From Rutpela maculata (Eukaryota; Arthropoda; Insecta; Coleoptera; Cerambycidae), in contig OW386293.2 of assembly GCA_936432065.2 (NCBI GenBank), positions 67,101,965-67,165,964 of the forward strand: DNA of 64,000 bases. The letters run 5' to 3'. Under the pieces are notes generated by a model. That model saw only the letters and a list, made by a program, of their open reading frames with translations. It made no database searches and was not told the DNA's origin. Positions 52,641 through 63,686 of this stretch are shown one piece after another; position 1 is the stretch's first letter, and each line of letters opens with the position of its first letter. The position numbers were made by a program, and so were the translations under genes.

Positions 52641-54231
52641 GTTTATTTTATCATTACTTACAATTCGAACCATTGAAAAGCAGTTAAAATTCCGATTTTA
52701 ACGATATATCACATTTGTACCCTATCGATTTGGTTTACGTGAAAAAAAATCAAACAACAAAGCAAGTTGAGATGCCGTTATGGCACGCAATTTAGTGCTC
52801 CTTTCGGCTTTAAAGATCCACCAGGTGGGGAGGTTCTAGCCGCTTCCAGTAGCTGCTGATTTTTTATATATCCATAAAGTAACAGAATCGGTAATATTTC
52901 CAATTTAACTCTTTATCAGGAATAAGTGAAATATTACATTTATTCCGAAAAATCCAATCTCGTTATAATCACATTTTTTAGTTTTTAATAAACTGAAATG
53001 CATTTAGAATGCACCTTAAGCCTTCAAATCTATATGGTATTTGAATATTTACAATACTAGCCGTATACTAAATCAATTTAATATAAAATGAATTCCAGCA
53101 ACTTGATTTTTTATTACTTATTAATGAATTCGCCATCATTCTTCAATTCAAATCATCAACTTTCACTTCATTTATTATAGTATACGAAATTACCAATTTA
53201 TATTGTATAGCATATAAATAGGATCAGTGAAATATTTGAAGACATTTTTACATTTTCTTATATTAAATAATATAATAATTTATATTAAAATTCACTCCAT
53301 AAGCATTAAGTATTATAATTATAAATGATATTTTATGCAGTGTTCCAAAAACCTGTATGTTAATATTTAAAAAATTTATTACTAATATTCAAATAAAATT
53401 TATGTTTATTATTTATTATTTAAGAACCACCTGTGTCGACAATTTACAAATAAAGCAGCTATTTATAATTAATAACAATCCGCAACAAAACATTTAAATG
53501 CGCGCTCATGGATCAAACAGAATCCAGTTTGCTAAATCTTGACGTAACGATCGTTCCAGAACCAGTATAAGTATCACATTCACGTGTTGAACTACGTGCA
53601 GATATTTAGGATCAGGCGATTTTAAAAACAAAACAAAATCTTGTGATATTGCATAATAAAAAACGTCAAAAAGATATATTGCACAATTGTTTAATGCTGT
53701 AATTTAAGGCCAACACTATATCTTTACAATGTACAAACAGAAGGAATTTTAAAAAGCATACAGTCTCTTTTTTGCAAAAATATGATCTTTACCACTGCAA
53801 AATAAATTTTCGTAAAAATATGTACCTTGACCTTTCATTTTGTTAAACAAATATGAAGTTTAAATTTTATTTATTCTAGAATTAATGTTATTCGTAACAA
53901 GAAGAGAGTTATATTTTTGATTTTTGTATTTTCAATTTATTCAAATAATTGTTCTTCTGCGTGTTTATTTTTGGCGCAGTAATTTTATAAACAAATTAAC
54001 ACAATTTCACTTTATATTTATCGTTTTATTCACGTCTTAACACGTTTCGGAAATGATGATTAATCTAGCTAGCTTGTTTTTGCTGCAAGGCACACTGATA
54101 GCATCACGCTTGTTAGAAAGATGGAGAAATGTAGGGTAAGCCTGATCTTTATTGTGCGCTTCGTCATGGTTTATTATGCCAAAAGCTCAACTGCCAATCT
54201 GTACTCTAGGTCAAATATTGAATCTCATATT
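52641..54231. other. Stretch without recognised features
   Basis: AT-rich sequence. The 102-codon frame at 54121-54429 starts with ATG but has no domain and runs across the perfect hairpin at 54232, so I do not call it a gene. Confidence 0.4.
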
Positions 54232-54265
54232 GGCACTTGTCAGTATTATCATACTGACAAGTGCC
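54232..54265. repeat. Perfect 15-bp hairpin
   Basis: GGCACTTGTCAGTAT, loop TATC, then the exact complement. Isolated; no flanking duplication identified. Confidence 0.8.
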
Positions 54266-55150
54266 TGTTTGCTACTTCGCACCCGCCTGTCCTTGATGTG
54301 TTTGGATGGTTTTCATTAGCTCGGTTTTTGGTAAATATTAGAATTGACATAATAAAATACATAGTATACCTGTTTCTTTGTATAAAAAATGATTTAATTA
54401 AGTTTTATCATATAAGAAAACCAAAATAATATACCGGGTGACTGTTAACTTAATCTCTATTAAACGGCCTCGTAAATCTCTATATCTGCACATAGTGGAG
54501 TCGATTTAATCAAGAAAATAACGAGGTTGGGAAATTTTTTAAGATGGATGCAAACTGCTTGTTATGACGAGTATAACAAAACCCTAAAATCTGGAACCGT
54601 GTTTTTTTGGCCGAAAGGCGTTTTTTGGACATTTTAAGGGTCAAATTTGCAGTTATAATTTTATTTTGACCACTTAAACAAGTAGTTAAGGAAAGAAAAT
54701 GGTATCCTTTTATTCTCAATATTAAAGAAACCTTCAGTTTCCTTCAGTTTCCTCTAGAAATTAAATTTCGGCTATCTTGATCAGATCTCAACCGATTTGG
54801 CTGAAATTTGGAATGGAAGTAGTCTTTATTACAGAAAAACTGTTTACCAGATTTCAGCCAAAAATATTGAACAGTTTGGTTGAAATTGCAGTTTCAGTCA
54901 AATTTTCTGAAATTTTCAAATTGAAATATCTCCGGACGTAAAACTAGGATCGAATTTCGCTTTGTAGCGAAAGGTAGGTTATTTTATGTACTTTTACATG
55001 ATATAAGTCAAGATTCACTTTTTTTTGCATTCGGTCGTTTTTTAGTCATTTGCACTAGATATACACCGGTGTCACAGGCTAATGGCTCCCCCCTATATTT
55101 CCTGTATTTTTTAACTTATCCATTTGAAATTGGGGGTAAATAAACTACCT

Positions 55151-55585
55151 GTAAAAATGTATTTTTGGACAAAAGCGGTATCAGACTATTTCTGGTTTAC
55201 CCGGAAATGACCGCAACTTTCGATTTTTAAATATTTGGATTCAAGACAACATTCTGAGTATACCGTGAGATTTTCGGGAATTTTTGAATCGATGTGCTTT
55301 TTTCAATTTCACCAAAAATTATATTTATCCCTTGGACTTTACCTGCCGTAGAACAATTTTGGTATTCCAAAGCACTCTATAGACGAATGTCTTAAAATGC
55401 TTAAAAAACTGAACATTGACTCAAGAATTCGTGAAAATCTCATGCTATACTCAGAATGTTGTCTTGAATCCAAATGTGTAAAAATATACAGGGTGTTCCA
55501 TTTAAAAATCGAAAGTTGCGGTCATTTCCGGGTAAACCGGAAATGGTCTCATACCACTTTTTGTGGGCAAAAATCCATTTTTGCA
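55151..55585. repeat. Foldback adjoining the second hammerhead array
   Basis: GTTTACCCGGAAATGACCGC and AAACTTTCGATTTTTAAAT-type sequence on the left (about 55195) are opposed to ATTTAAAAATCGAAAGTTGC and GGTCATTTCCGGGTAAAC on the right (about 55500-55540). CAAGACAACATTCTGAGTAT is likewise opposed to ATACTCAGAATGTTGTCTTG. It ends about 10 bp before the first hammerhead monomer. Confidence 0.82.
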
Positions 55586-55593
55586 CCGAATGC

Positions 55594-56050
55594 AACCGGT
55601 CTATGTCTGGTTAGGAACAGAGAAATGATAGTTGGTTACTGATCACGATTTGAAGGTATAATCCAATGCAGGTCGGGGTATTTGCCGGCTGAGTAGTTGT
55701 TTCCTTCAAATCCTATTTCATAAACAGTGAGTATAGCCCACTAAGGCTAGAGGTCGCCGCTCTTGGTACTTGCAGAAAAGCGAGTCGCTATACGCCAGTG
55801 ACATTTGTCCAACGTATAGTAGCATCTGACCATATGAGAGTTTACCTCTCACCGTCACTTCATTTGATTCAGTTTGTATAAGACTAGCAAGTTGACCACT
55901 ATCATTTGTCTGTTCCATGACCTATGGCATACTGAGGAGAACATAATAAGTTCGAAACTGGTCTATGTCTGGTTAGGAACAGACAAATGATAGTTGGTTA
56001 CTGATCACGATTTGAAGGTATAATCCAATGCAGGTCGGGGTATTTGCCCG
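55594..56050 (+). repeat. Second hammerhead-monomer array, 362-bp period
   Basis: Homology starts at AACCGGTC, exactly at the ribozyme cleavage region. It runs through one complete monomer to the next cleavage position (55963/55964), then about 87 bp of a second monomer to GTATTTGCCCG. The distance between equivalent cleavage positions (55601/55602 and 55963/55964) is 362 bp. The monomer body matches the units at 14.6 and 17.1 kb, including TCGCCGCTCTTGGTACTTGC. Confidence 0.85.
55897..55999 (+). ncRNA. Hammerhead ribozyme D, core mutated
   Basis: Same architecture as ribozymes A and B. The outer stem ACTATCATTTGTCTGTTCC pairs with GGAACAGACAAATGATAGT. Stem II is GAAC/GUUC, followed by GAAA, then CUGGUC in place of CCGGUC. 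The core reads CUGAGGA instead of CUGAUGA, a substitution in the invariant core that should abolish or greatly reduce cleavage. The first, half-copy in this array (from 55594) has only the 3' strand of stem I. Confidence 0.8.
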
Positions 56051-56183
56051 AACAAGATTTTAGAGTTTTGTTATACCCGTCATGACAAATAATTTCCGCA
56101 GGGTCTGCATCCATCTTAAAAAAAATTTCCAACCCATTCCTAAACCGACGCCACTAACAAGCAATGTTTTTTTTTTAATTCTT

Positions 56184-56399
56184 AACCGTCACCGAAAGTT
56201 GTGTTTCTCTTTGATTGGTCAGCGCTTGGCCCCGGCTGCCTGTGATAGGTCCTCTTGTGGCAGGTTGTGGTGTCTCTTCATGACTTGCGACTACTCGAAC
56301 GTGCCTCCTCGAGAATGGTTCGTTTACACACGACGATCCATGGTACGAACCAATCTCGAGAAGGCAAGCTCGAGTAGTCACAAGTCATGAAGAAACACC
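56184..56399. repeat. Extra copy of the palindrome centre
   Basis: Duplicates 56681-56904 closely (CACCGAAAGTTGTGTTTCTC, GATAGGTCCTCTTGTGGCAG). It includes its own inverted centre around CGACGATCCATGGTACGAAC. A short linker copy (ATCCATCTTAAAAAATTTCC) follows at 56405-56470, also duplicated from 56104. Confidence 0.82.
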
Positions 56400-56470
56400 A
56401 CAATGCATGCATCCATCTTAAAAAATTTCCCAACACTTTCCTAAACCGACTCCACTAACAAGCAATGTTT

Positions 56471-57203
56471 CTACTGCTGCTCCTCATTGCTCGAACTCAA
56501 CTGACGTTCCCTGCGTTGGGCGGTCCCTTATATATGCTGGAGCTTAGAGCACGCATGCACGACTAGCTACGTGTTATTGGCCATCAGCTGTATGTGGGGG
56601 GCGTAGCGGGCGCCTGAGTTAATCCGACAGGTGGCCTCACTAAAACGTCACTTCTGGTTGATGGTCATGCATCCTCGGGTTTAACCGTCACCGAAAGTTG
56701 TGTTTCTCTTTGATTGGTCAGTGCTTGGCTCCGGCTGCCTGTGATAGGTCCTCTTGTGGCAGGTTGTGGTGTCTCTTCATGATTTGCGACTACTCGAACG
56801 TGCCTCCTCGAGAATGGTTCGTTTACACACGACGATCCACGTTAAACGAACCAATCTCGAGAAGGCAAGCTGGAGTAGTCACAAGTCATGAAGAAACACC
56901 ACAACCTGCCACAAGGAGACCTATCACGAGAAGCGCTGACCAATCAACGAGAAACACATACAACCTTCTGTGACGATTAGACAGGAGGACTCACGACCAT
57001 CAACGAAAAGTCACGTGAAACGTGACGTTTTAGCCAGGTCACTTGTCGGGTTAGCTCAGGCGCCCGCTACGCCTTCCACATACAATAGAGGGCCAATAAC
57101 ACGTAGCCAATCACGCATGCGCGCTCTAGGCCTCAGCATATATAAGGAACCGCACAACGCGGAGAACGTCAGTTCAGTTCCAGCAACAAGTAACAGCAGT
57201 AGA
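56471..57203. mobile_element. 730-bp palindrome with outward-facing core promoters
   Basis: The arms 56471-56843 and 56844-57203 are inverted copies. CTACTGCTG at the left edge meets CAGCAGTAG at the right, and GCGGGCGCCTGAG is opposed to CTCAGGCGCCCGC. The sequence is GC-rich compared with the window. Each arm holds a TATA box and an initiator facing outward. The palindrome could be the joined ends of a long-TIR element or a foldback. Frames of 80-100 codons here are mirror artefacts. Confidence 0.78.
57139..57175 (+). promoter_or_regulatory. TATA box and initiator, right arm
   Basis: TATATAAGG at 57139-57147 is followed about 30 bp later by TCAGTTC (57169-57175), the spacing of an arthropod Pol II core promoter. 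The mirror image lies in the left arm (CCTTATATA at 56527-56535), so transcription would leave the palindrome in both directions. Confidence 0.55.
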
Positions 57204-57529
57204 CAGCTTTCGGCGAGAACCTGAAGATGGCAGATGGGATTCTGCCGAACTGCAGGAGCCTAACAACTACGCGGAAAAACGCCCGGAAGTATAACAACAC
57301 TTCATTTAACACCCGCGAAAACCTAAGAAACAACATGTAAACAGGGTGTCCAGTTAGTGTTCCCTCGGAAGATTGTGCAAAAACGGTTAACTTTATAAAA
57401 AAAACTTTCGTAACAAAACTTTCAATGTTTCATCTCTACTACAACGTAAAATTATTTTTAATTATAAAAGGTGTCACAAAAACGAGTTACACAAAAAAGT
57501 ATGATTTTTTAAAATATTTCACCATATGT

Positions 57530-58340
57530 TCTCGAGTCGTCGGTTTTACTTTATAAACGTCTAACTTCACAAATCCCCAAAGGAAAAATCCATTGAAGTC
57601 AAGTGGGGTGACCTAGACGGCCATGCAATGGGTCCTAACATTATTTAATAAAATAATAAATTTGATATAATTTGGCAGTTTATTAAAATATCAGATCTCC
57701 TATTCCTATCCACCTTTCAGAAAACTGGTTACTAATGACCTGATAAACATTTCTATGTGGTGGTGCGCCATCAAGTTGTAATCATATATTATTTGTAATA
57801 TAGTCAGAAATGTGCTCGATCATTTGTGGAAATGAATTTTGCATAAAATCCAAGACTGCTCCATTCACATTTTCCTCAAAAAAGTGAGTATCAATAACAC
57901 AATCATGTACAATTCCTCCCAAAACATTTAAACTCCAGTTGTACTGGTAATGATTTGTCTGTACAACATGAGGGTTTTCTCTGCCATAATAATGGAAATT
58001 GTCACAAATCTATTGCGATGAAACGTTGATTCATCCATGAACAACACAAATTTGAAAAATTCTTCACTTTCTCTACTGGAAAAAATTTAATCTACGATTT
58101 AAATTCACATCCAAAAGCTCTTGATGCAGCTGTACTCGATGGGGGTTAAACTTACTTTTACGAAGACATAGGAAACACTGGATTTACTAAATCCCTACTT
58201 AACTCCTGAACACTTGCCGTAGGATTTTCTATTACCGATAAAGTTATAGCCAGCTTATTTTCTTCACTTAATATATTTCGTCGTCTCGCCTTCTTTTCTT
58301 AAGCAACACTTCCAGTACGTTCAAAACGTTCTTTCAAATT
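57530..58340 (-). pseudogene. Transposase relic of the mariner-like element
   Basis: The minus strand reads, from high to low coordinate: FVLFMDESTF-like sequence near 58040; then HYQYNWSLNVLGGIVHDCVI and DTHFFEENVNGAVLDFMQNS (about 57960-57810); LQLDGAPPHRNVYQVISNQF with a second catalytic Asp (about 57780); and SERWIG. About 70 bp of unrelated AT-rich sequence follows, then GPIAWPSRSPHLTSMDF (about 57640) and a shifted WGFVKLDVYK. Stops and frameshifts are frequent, and the third-site motif SPDL has become SPHL. It cannot encode an active enzyme. Confidence 0.75.
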
Positions 58341-58389
58341 TTCTAAAGACCTCATTGCTAAAATAAAGAGCACCTCAATTTAAGCAAAC

Positions 58390-59744
58390 AAGCCGCTGCC
58401 CAAGGAATCACTACCTCCACATTCAGATTTCCTACCCAAGTCTCTCACAACGAAAAAAATTTTGTATATCTAAATAGCACAGCCACAAAAAAAAATTTGG
58501 CCTAGGCATTACACTAGTATATTCCCATGTATTTTCATGCGCTGAATCCGAATCCGAGGTCAGAATTGGTCGATTGGCTCATATATTCCTCAAAAAATAG
58601 TTAAATATGGTTCCAGAGTAATCGTGAGCACCAAAAAGTTACAAGACCAATAGACAGACCGATGCGACAGAAAGAAATTTTTTTTGCTCAAACTTAAAAT
58701 CTTGACGTTTCATGTCATTCTAAGCCTATTTTAACAATTTTTTGAGACCTGTACTTCTTTTATACATACTAAATACCAATTTTATGGACTCTTGCTTTAT
58801 TTACCTATTTAGCTATTTACCCCCATTTACCTCAATTTATCCCCCAACTCTTCAACGAAATAAGATCAAAATATAATCTAGTTCCGGATCTCGTTAAGAT
58901 ACGTATGTGTACCAAATTTCAAGTCAATATCTTAAACGGTTCCAAAGTAAAATCTCGATGTTTCATGACATTCTAAGCCTATTTGAACAATACAAATTTT
59001 CAGAATTTTTTGCGTTACTATACTTGTTTGAAATAAAAATAAAGTGTATGATATTAAAATGTGGGGAATTGTATTCTTTATTTATCCACGTAAAAAAAAT
59101 TATAGGCATTCCAATTAAAAAAATCGCTGCCCAAGGAATCACTACTTCCACATCCAGATTTTCTACCCAACATTAATAATATCATATTTAAAATCCTCTA
59201 CCCCAAAAACCCATAAAACGATACCCCACATCGGTAGTGAGGTAGGAGTGATAGGGGGTGGTAGTGGGGGGGTGGATGAAGTAAAAAAATATTTTGAGGT
59301 TTCTGGTTCCTGTACACACACTAAATCACATTTTTTTCATCCCCTTTAATAATTGGGGTGGTGTAATGGGGGTGGCCAATGCCAAAATTTTTTTTGAGAC
59401 CTTAGCTTCTCTTGTATATACTAAATTCCAATTTTATGGACTCTTACCTGCTTGATTTACCTATTTACCCCAAATTTACCCCAATTTACCCCCTAACCCT
59501 TCGACGGAACAAGATGAAAATATAATCCAGTTCTAGATCTCGTTAAAGTACCAAATTTCAAGTCAATGTCTCAAACGGTTCCAGAGTAAACGTGCGCGTA
59601 AAGTTACAGACAGACAGACAGAAATTTTTTTTCGCTCAAACTTAAAATCTCGACGTTTCATGACATTATAAGCCTATTTGAACAATAAAAATATTAAAAA
59701 TTCTTTTTGTCGTTACTATACTTCCACTGGATGTGGAAGTAAAA
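58390..59744. mobile_element. Two nested MITEs of the 28.3-kb family
   Basis: Copy A runs from about 58390 (CAAGGAATCACTACCTCCAC) to about 59028 (CGTTACTATACTT). Copy B starts at 59149 (ACTTCCACATCCAG) and ends at 59744 (CTGGATGTGGAAGT). Both share TCATGACATTCTAAGCCTAT-type ends with 28296-28841. B also shares the GGTGGTAGTGGGGG interior. The frame at 58907-59176 spans the junction and is not a gene. Confidence 0.75.
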
Positions 59745-60210
59745 AATTGAGAAAATTAATAATTAAATATCAGGAAATGTAAACAAATATTTTAGGCACG
59801 CGGTATAATAATAATTTATTTCAAAAATGTTTTTCAGTAAATATATAATTGTCAAATAATATCCTACATTTTTAGAAAAAACAATTAACAAAATGTTTGT
59901 AAATTGACAAAAAAAAAACAAGAAAAAAAATCATAACTTGGAAATGCTGCATCAGATTGGCAAAATAATTTAGGGTGTAATACAGGACTCTTGTAGACTT
60001 AACTAGTGCTAAAACATACAGGATGTACTATTTAAAAAATATATACTTTCTTGTTTAACTCGTTTTTGTGACACCTTGTATAATTGAAAATAATTTTACG
60101 TTGTAGTAGAGATGAAACATTGAAAGTTTTGTTAAGAAAGTTTTTTTATAAAGTTAGCCGTATTTGCACAATTTTCCGAGGGAACACTAACTGGACAACC
60201 TCTAACCTGT

Positions 60211-61578
60211 AAGATCGGTAACGCGAAGATTTTGGCCATAAATGTGTTTGAACATTTTGTCGTTCTATTTTTTTCGATATACACTTGACACGCAAATTTT
60301 GATATAGATATAATCAATCAGTCTCTAAATACATTTAATTCATATTTTATTTAATTGAATTAAAAAATAATTTATTATGCCAATGAAAATCCTTCGGTAA
60401 AGGAGCATTGAAGTATTAAGACGATTGATATTTATTAGACATTATTAAACAAAACAATTTGCATAAAAAAAAAACGTTTTCAATAGCATGAAAAGAAATA
60501 AACTCAGATTATTTGCGACTGGAGCGTAACAGATTTTAGTAACACACGAATAATTCTATCCTTGACATTGAAAAATTCAAGATTATGTAAAACATTTTAC
60601 GGTGTTTGCATTAATTTATATATAATTATAATTCGCTAACCTATCTCCATACATATACAGTACGTGGTAGAAATATGCGAAGAAAATTTATTTATTACTT
60701 TTTTAATAAAATATCTACCGAAATAAATACCTATATTATATTAATATTTTATGTACATTTCCTGCTCTTTTTTTTTATTTACTTATAATGATACTAAAGA
60801 TAAAATATACCACAAATACATTATTTTAGAAGATATGATTATCGTTTAGTAGAAAATTATTTCTCCTATTTTGAACATACGTTATTGTATGACACATTGT
60901 TCTGTTAACTTTAAGAAACATAAAAACACAAATTTTATTAAAATGAGCAACATTAAAGTCACGTCATTATTTAATATAGTGTCTAAAAAATATGCTTCCC
61001 GATGAAGTGTTTTCACTTTTTCTCTTTCTACCACTTGTGATACCCCATAAAATGATAAAATGATAAAAATTTGACGTAACCTTTGAAGGGTTCTTCGAAT
61101 TTGATTTGATTAGCAGCATACGGCCGGATATATCTATGCTGGGTTTAATTTGGGTCGTGCTTGTTGCCAGCAGTGACAGCCACATGACGCATGGTACACG
61201 AGCGTGGGATGGGAAGTGTAGGTGTTTATGAGATGCGTTGCCGCATTGCGTCGTGATATGGAGCGTTTATGCTCCTCTTTTTGTGTTTTTGCTTCTAGAA
61301 ATCTATATATTTTCTGTATTTTCTGTTTCCTCGGTTTTTGATTTATATCATTGTGAGTTCTTTTTTTTTTTAATTTTTTTTCTTTTTGTTCATTCCCAGT
61401 GTACTTTGTCCTTTCCTAGTTTGTTCATGATCCTCTCAATTGTTGTGTGTAGCATTGTCTTTCTATTTTTAGTTTGTGCTAAGTAGTATTAGCACTTTCT
61501 TCAATAGATGTCCCCAATACTTTATTGTGTACCTACTTTTTTATATCCTTTTTGTAATTATTTTTTCTGCTACTAATG
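60211..61578. other. Stretch without recognised features
   Basis: AT-rich sequence. A somewhat GC-richer part near 61180-61260 (GTGGGATGGGAAGTGTAGG) leads into an 82-codon frame (61238-61486) of mostly hydrophobic residues; T-rich DNA produces this by composition alone. Confidence 0.42.
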
Positions 61579-61878
61579 CAGGCCTGTAGCTAGAAAGTGC
61601 TTTCAGGGCGGGCAAACAATTTTTCAGGACGGGCCCGTAAAAAAGTCCGAAAAATTTTTTGATAAGCAGGGGGGGGAGAAATCCAGAAAAAATTTTTGAT
61701 GAGTGGGGGGGAGAAATCCAAAAAAAAATTTTTGATGAAATTAGAAAATTTTTACCCAATCTCTTTCAAAATATTAAAAAGACAGTTAAAATTGCCCCTA
61801 TTACGATCACCGTAGGTCGGGCGAAACTTATTCCAAGACGGGCACCGCCCGTCCTGCCCCCCCCTAGCTACAGGCCTG
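61579..61878. mobile_element. hAT-type MITE with perfect 8-bp TSD
   Basis: A 300-bp element with 15-bp perfect TIRs, CAGGCCTGTAGCTAG and its complement, flanked by TACTAATG at 61571-61578 and 61879-61886. GGGCGGGC/GCCCGTCC blocks lie just inside each end. The frames on both strands (61541-61759 and 61659 onward) are translations of the MITE. Confidence 0.9.
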
Positions 61879-61886
61879 TACTAATG

Positions 61887-63686
61887 TTGACACTGTGTTG
61901 TTATTTTACTCTTGTTGTTTTTGTGGGTAGTTGTCTTTCTCAGTCCTTCTCAGGCTTCTTCTGTTTTCTTTTTGTTGCCGCTCTGTATGTCATCGATGGT
62001 AGTACAATGGCTATGAATATCATCTTGATCAAGCTCCATCCTGATTTATTTTTTTCGATAAAAGGTAAAATTGTCCCTATAACTCTGTATGATATTTTAA
62101 TTATTTCCAATTTTTGTATTTTTTAATTGGTTCGTCAGACACGTTTCTGAGTATTTCGATTATTTGTCGTTCTTAGGAAGTTGTCGCCTACTTTAAGTTC
62201 ATCTCCACTGACCGGACTCTCTTTTGTTGACGAATCTCGGATTCCTGTTTTCTAGAAAGTTGAGAGTATCCTACTCTTCTTCCGTGATGATTAGGAGAAC
62301 TAGTATGAACGGGGTTCTCAATGTTCCTATGTTTCCGTTAAGAATTTGTCTGGAAAGTTTTTCGAATTGTTTTAAAAAATCACCAAAATTAAATTATGAG
62401 AATCAAGTTGTAAAAAAATGTCATTTTCGGTAAAATTTCTATGAAAAAAATTAGAAAAGAGGAAAATATGAATAATCCTACCGGCATTTTTTCCTTGTTT
62501 ATTTATACATTTATTAAAGGCAAATACACTAGGTCATCAAATGTTTTGTGTCTTGCATTTTTACATCTTTCCTTTGCATAAATAGTTATATTTATTATGT
62601 GATGATAAAACTTATACATTATAATTTTATTAGGTGTTTTAACAGATTTTAGATTACACTAAATAAGTTATGATTTGACAAGGTAAACAACATAATCTTT
62701 ATTATTTCATAGTAGTAATAAAAGTGTATAAATGGTATAACAATGCAAAAGAATGTTGAAGCAACACTCTATCTCTGACAAAAGTTAATTATAAATTATT
62801 GCTTATACGGGATTGTATAATGTATTTTACATACAATGTATAGTAATGTACGGACATGCCATAGCAAAAACAAAAGTATGGCACCTCCGTAAAAAAAATA
62901 AAAATTGAAGGATGTAAATTATGTGCAATTGGCAAACAAAATTAATGTAAAATAAAGTGGTTTAAAGCTGATATATATTAAAAAATTATGAAATAGAATT
63001 TCACCGTTGCGTCGCTCAGTTAATTGAACCACATTTACCTAATATCCATATTGAAGTCAGTTAAAAATACGTTTACATTCGTTATTTGTTCATTTGAAAT
63101 AATTTGATAAAAACGTCAAAGTATATCCAAAATTGACTAGACTGAAATGTTTAATAGGAATTGTTTTAAGATTTTTCAGGTCAGAATTAATTTTAGTCAC
63201 TTTGTAGCAGCACCATGTTGTAGCGACAACCTTTCTATATAATTAAAAAAACTGTGGGGCGTTTTAATATTTTGTGAATAAGTATTTTGTCATTCAAAAA
63301 TATTATTACTTAAAAAAAAATACATTAATCCCATGTCTTCGAGATAACGGTAAGATGACATCAAAATATGTATATATCTACGTAAGCTACCTAAATTATA
63401 TCTTAGAAATTTTACGCCGTATATTTTGATCATTGCAAAAGCCGGCCCATACATTTGCGGCGCACTGTATTTACATGTTTGGAACGCTCGTCTGATCACG
63501 AGCTCTCATCATAACCAACAATTATTTCATCTAATGAATATATCAATGTATTTTAAAGTACCTATCTATTAGTATATATGTAAGTGCAAAACATTAAATT
63601 TGTTTCTCCGCGCAAAATAGCACCGAATACTCTCAACTTATGTATCTTGGAAATGGTTTGTACTGTTAGATGGTGTATAATTAAAA
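61887..63686. other. Stretch without recognised features
   Basis: T-rich then AT-rich sequence with no frame above 70 codons outside the MITE read-through and no recognisable repeat pair. Confidence 0.42.

Larger units (their letters stand above)
54434..56170. mobile_element. Composite repeat block with inverted outer segments
   Basis: The block TTGTTATGACGAGTATAACA...AAGATGGATGCA near 54535-54600 is present inverted at about 56050-56135 (GTTTTGTTATACCCGTCATG, TGCATCCATCTTAAAA). A further direct copy of the latter lies at 56405-56470. Between the inverted segments lie a foldback (55151-55585) and a hammerhead array (55594-56050), so the block has been repeatedly inserted into. The outer ends are not fixed precisely. 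Confidence 0.5.
57341..60210 (-). mobile_element. Mariner-like element with about 170-bp TIRs
   Basis: The TIRs 57341-57513 and 60016-60210 are inverted copies. CCAGTTAGTGTTCCCTCGGA is opposed to TCCGAGGGAACACTAACTGG, and the match continues through TTTCATCTCTACTACAACGT and GGTGTCACAAAAACGAGTTA. The right TIR has an extra few bases near its tip. A minus-strand transposase relic fills 57530-58340 and two tandem MITEs (58390-59744) are nested in the rest. Confidence 0.82.

Noticed and set aside
54121..54429. 102-codon ATG frame
   Set aside because: Crosses a perfect 15-bp hairpin and has no domain; evidence for coding is inadequate.
61659..62126. 155-codon plus-strand frame
   Set aside because: Its first half is the translated hAT MITE and its second half is T-rich flank; not a gene.
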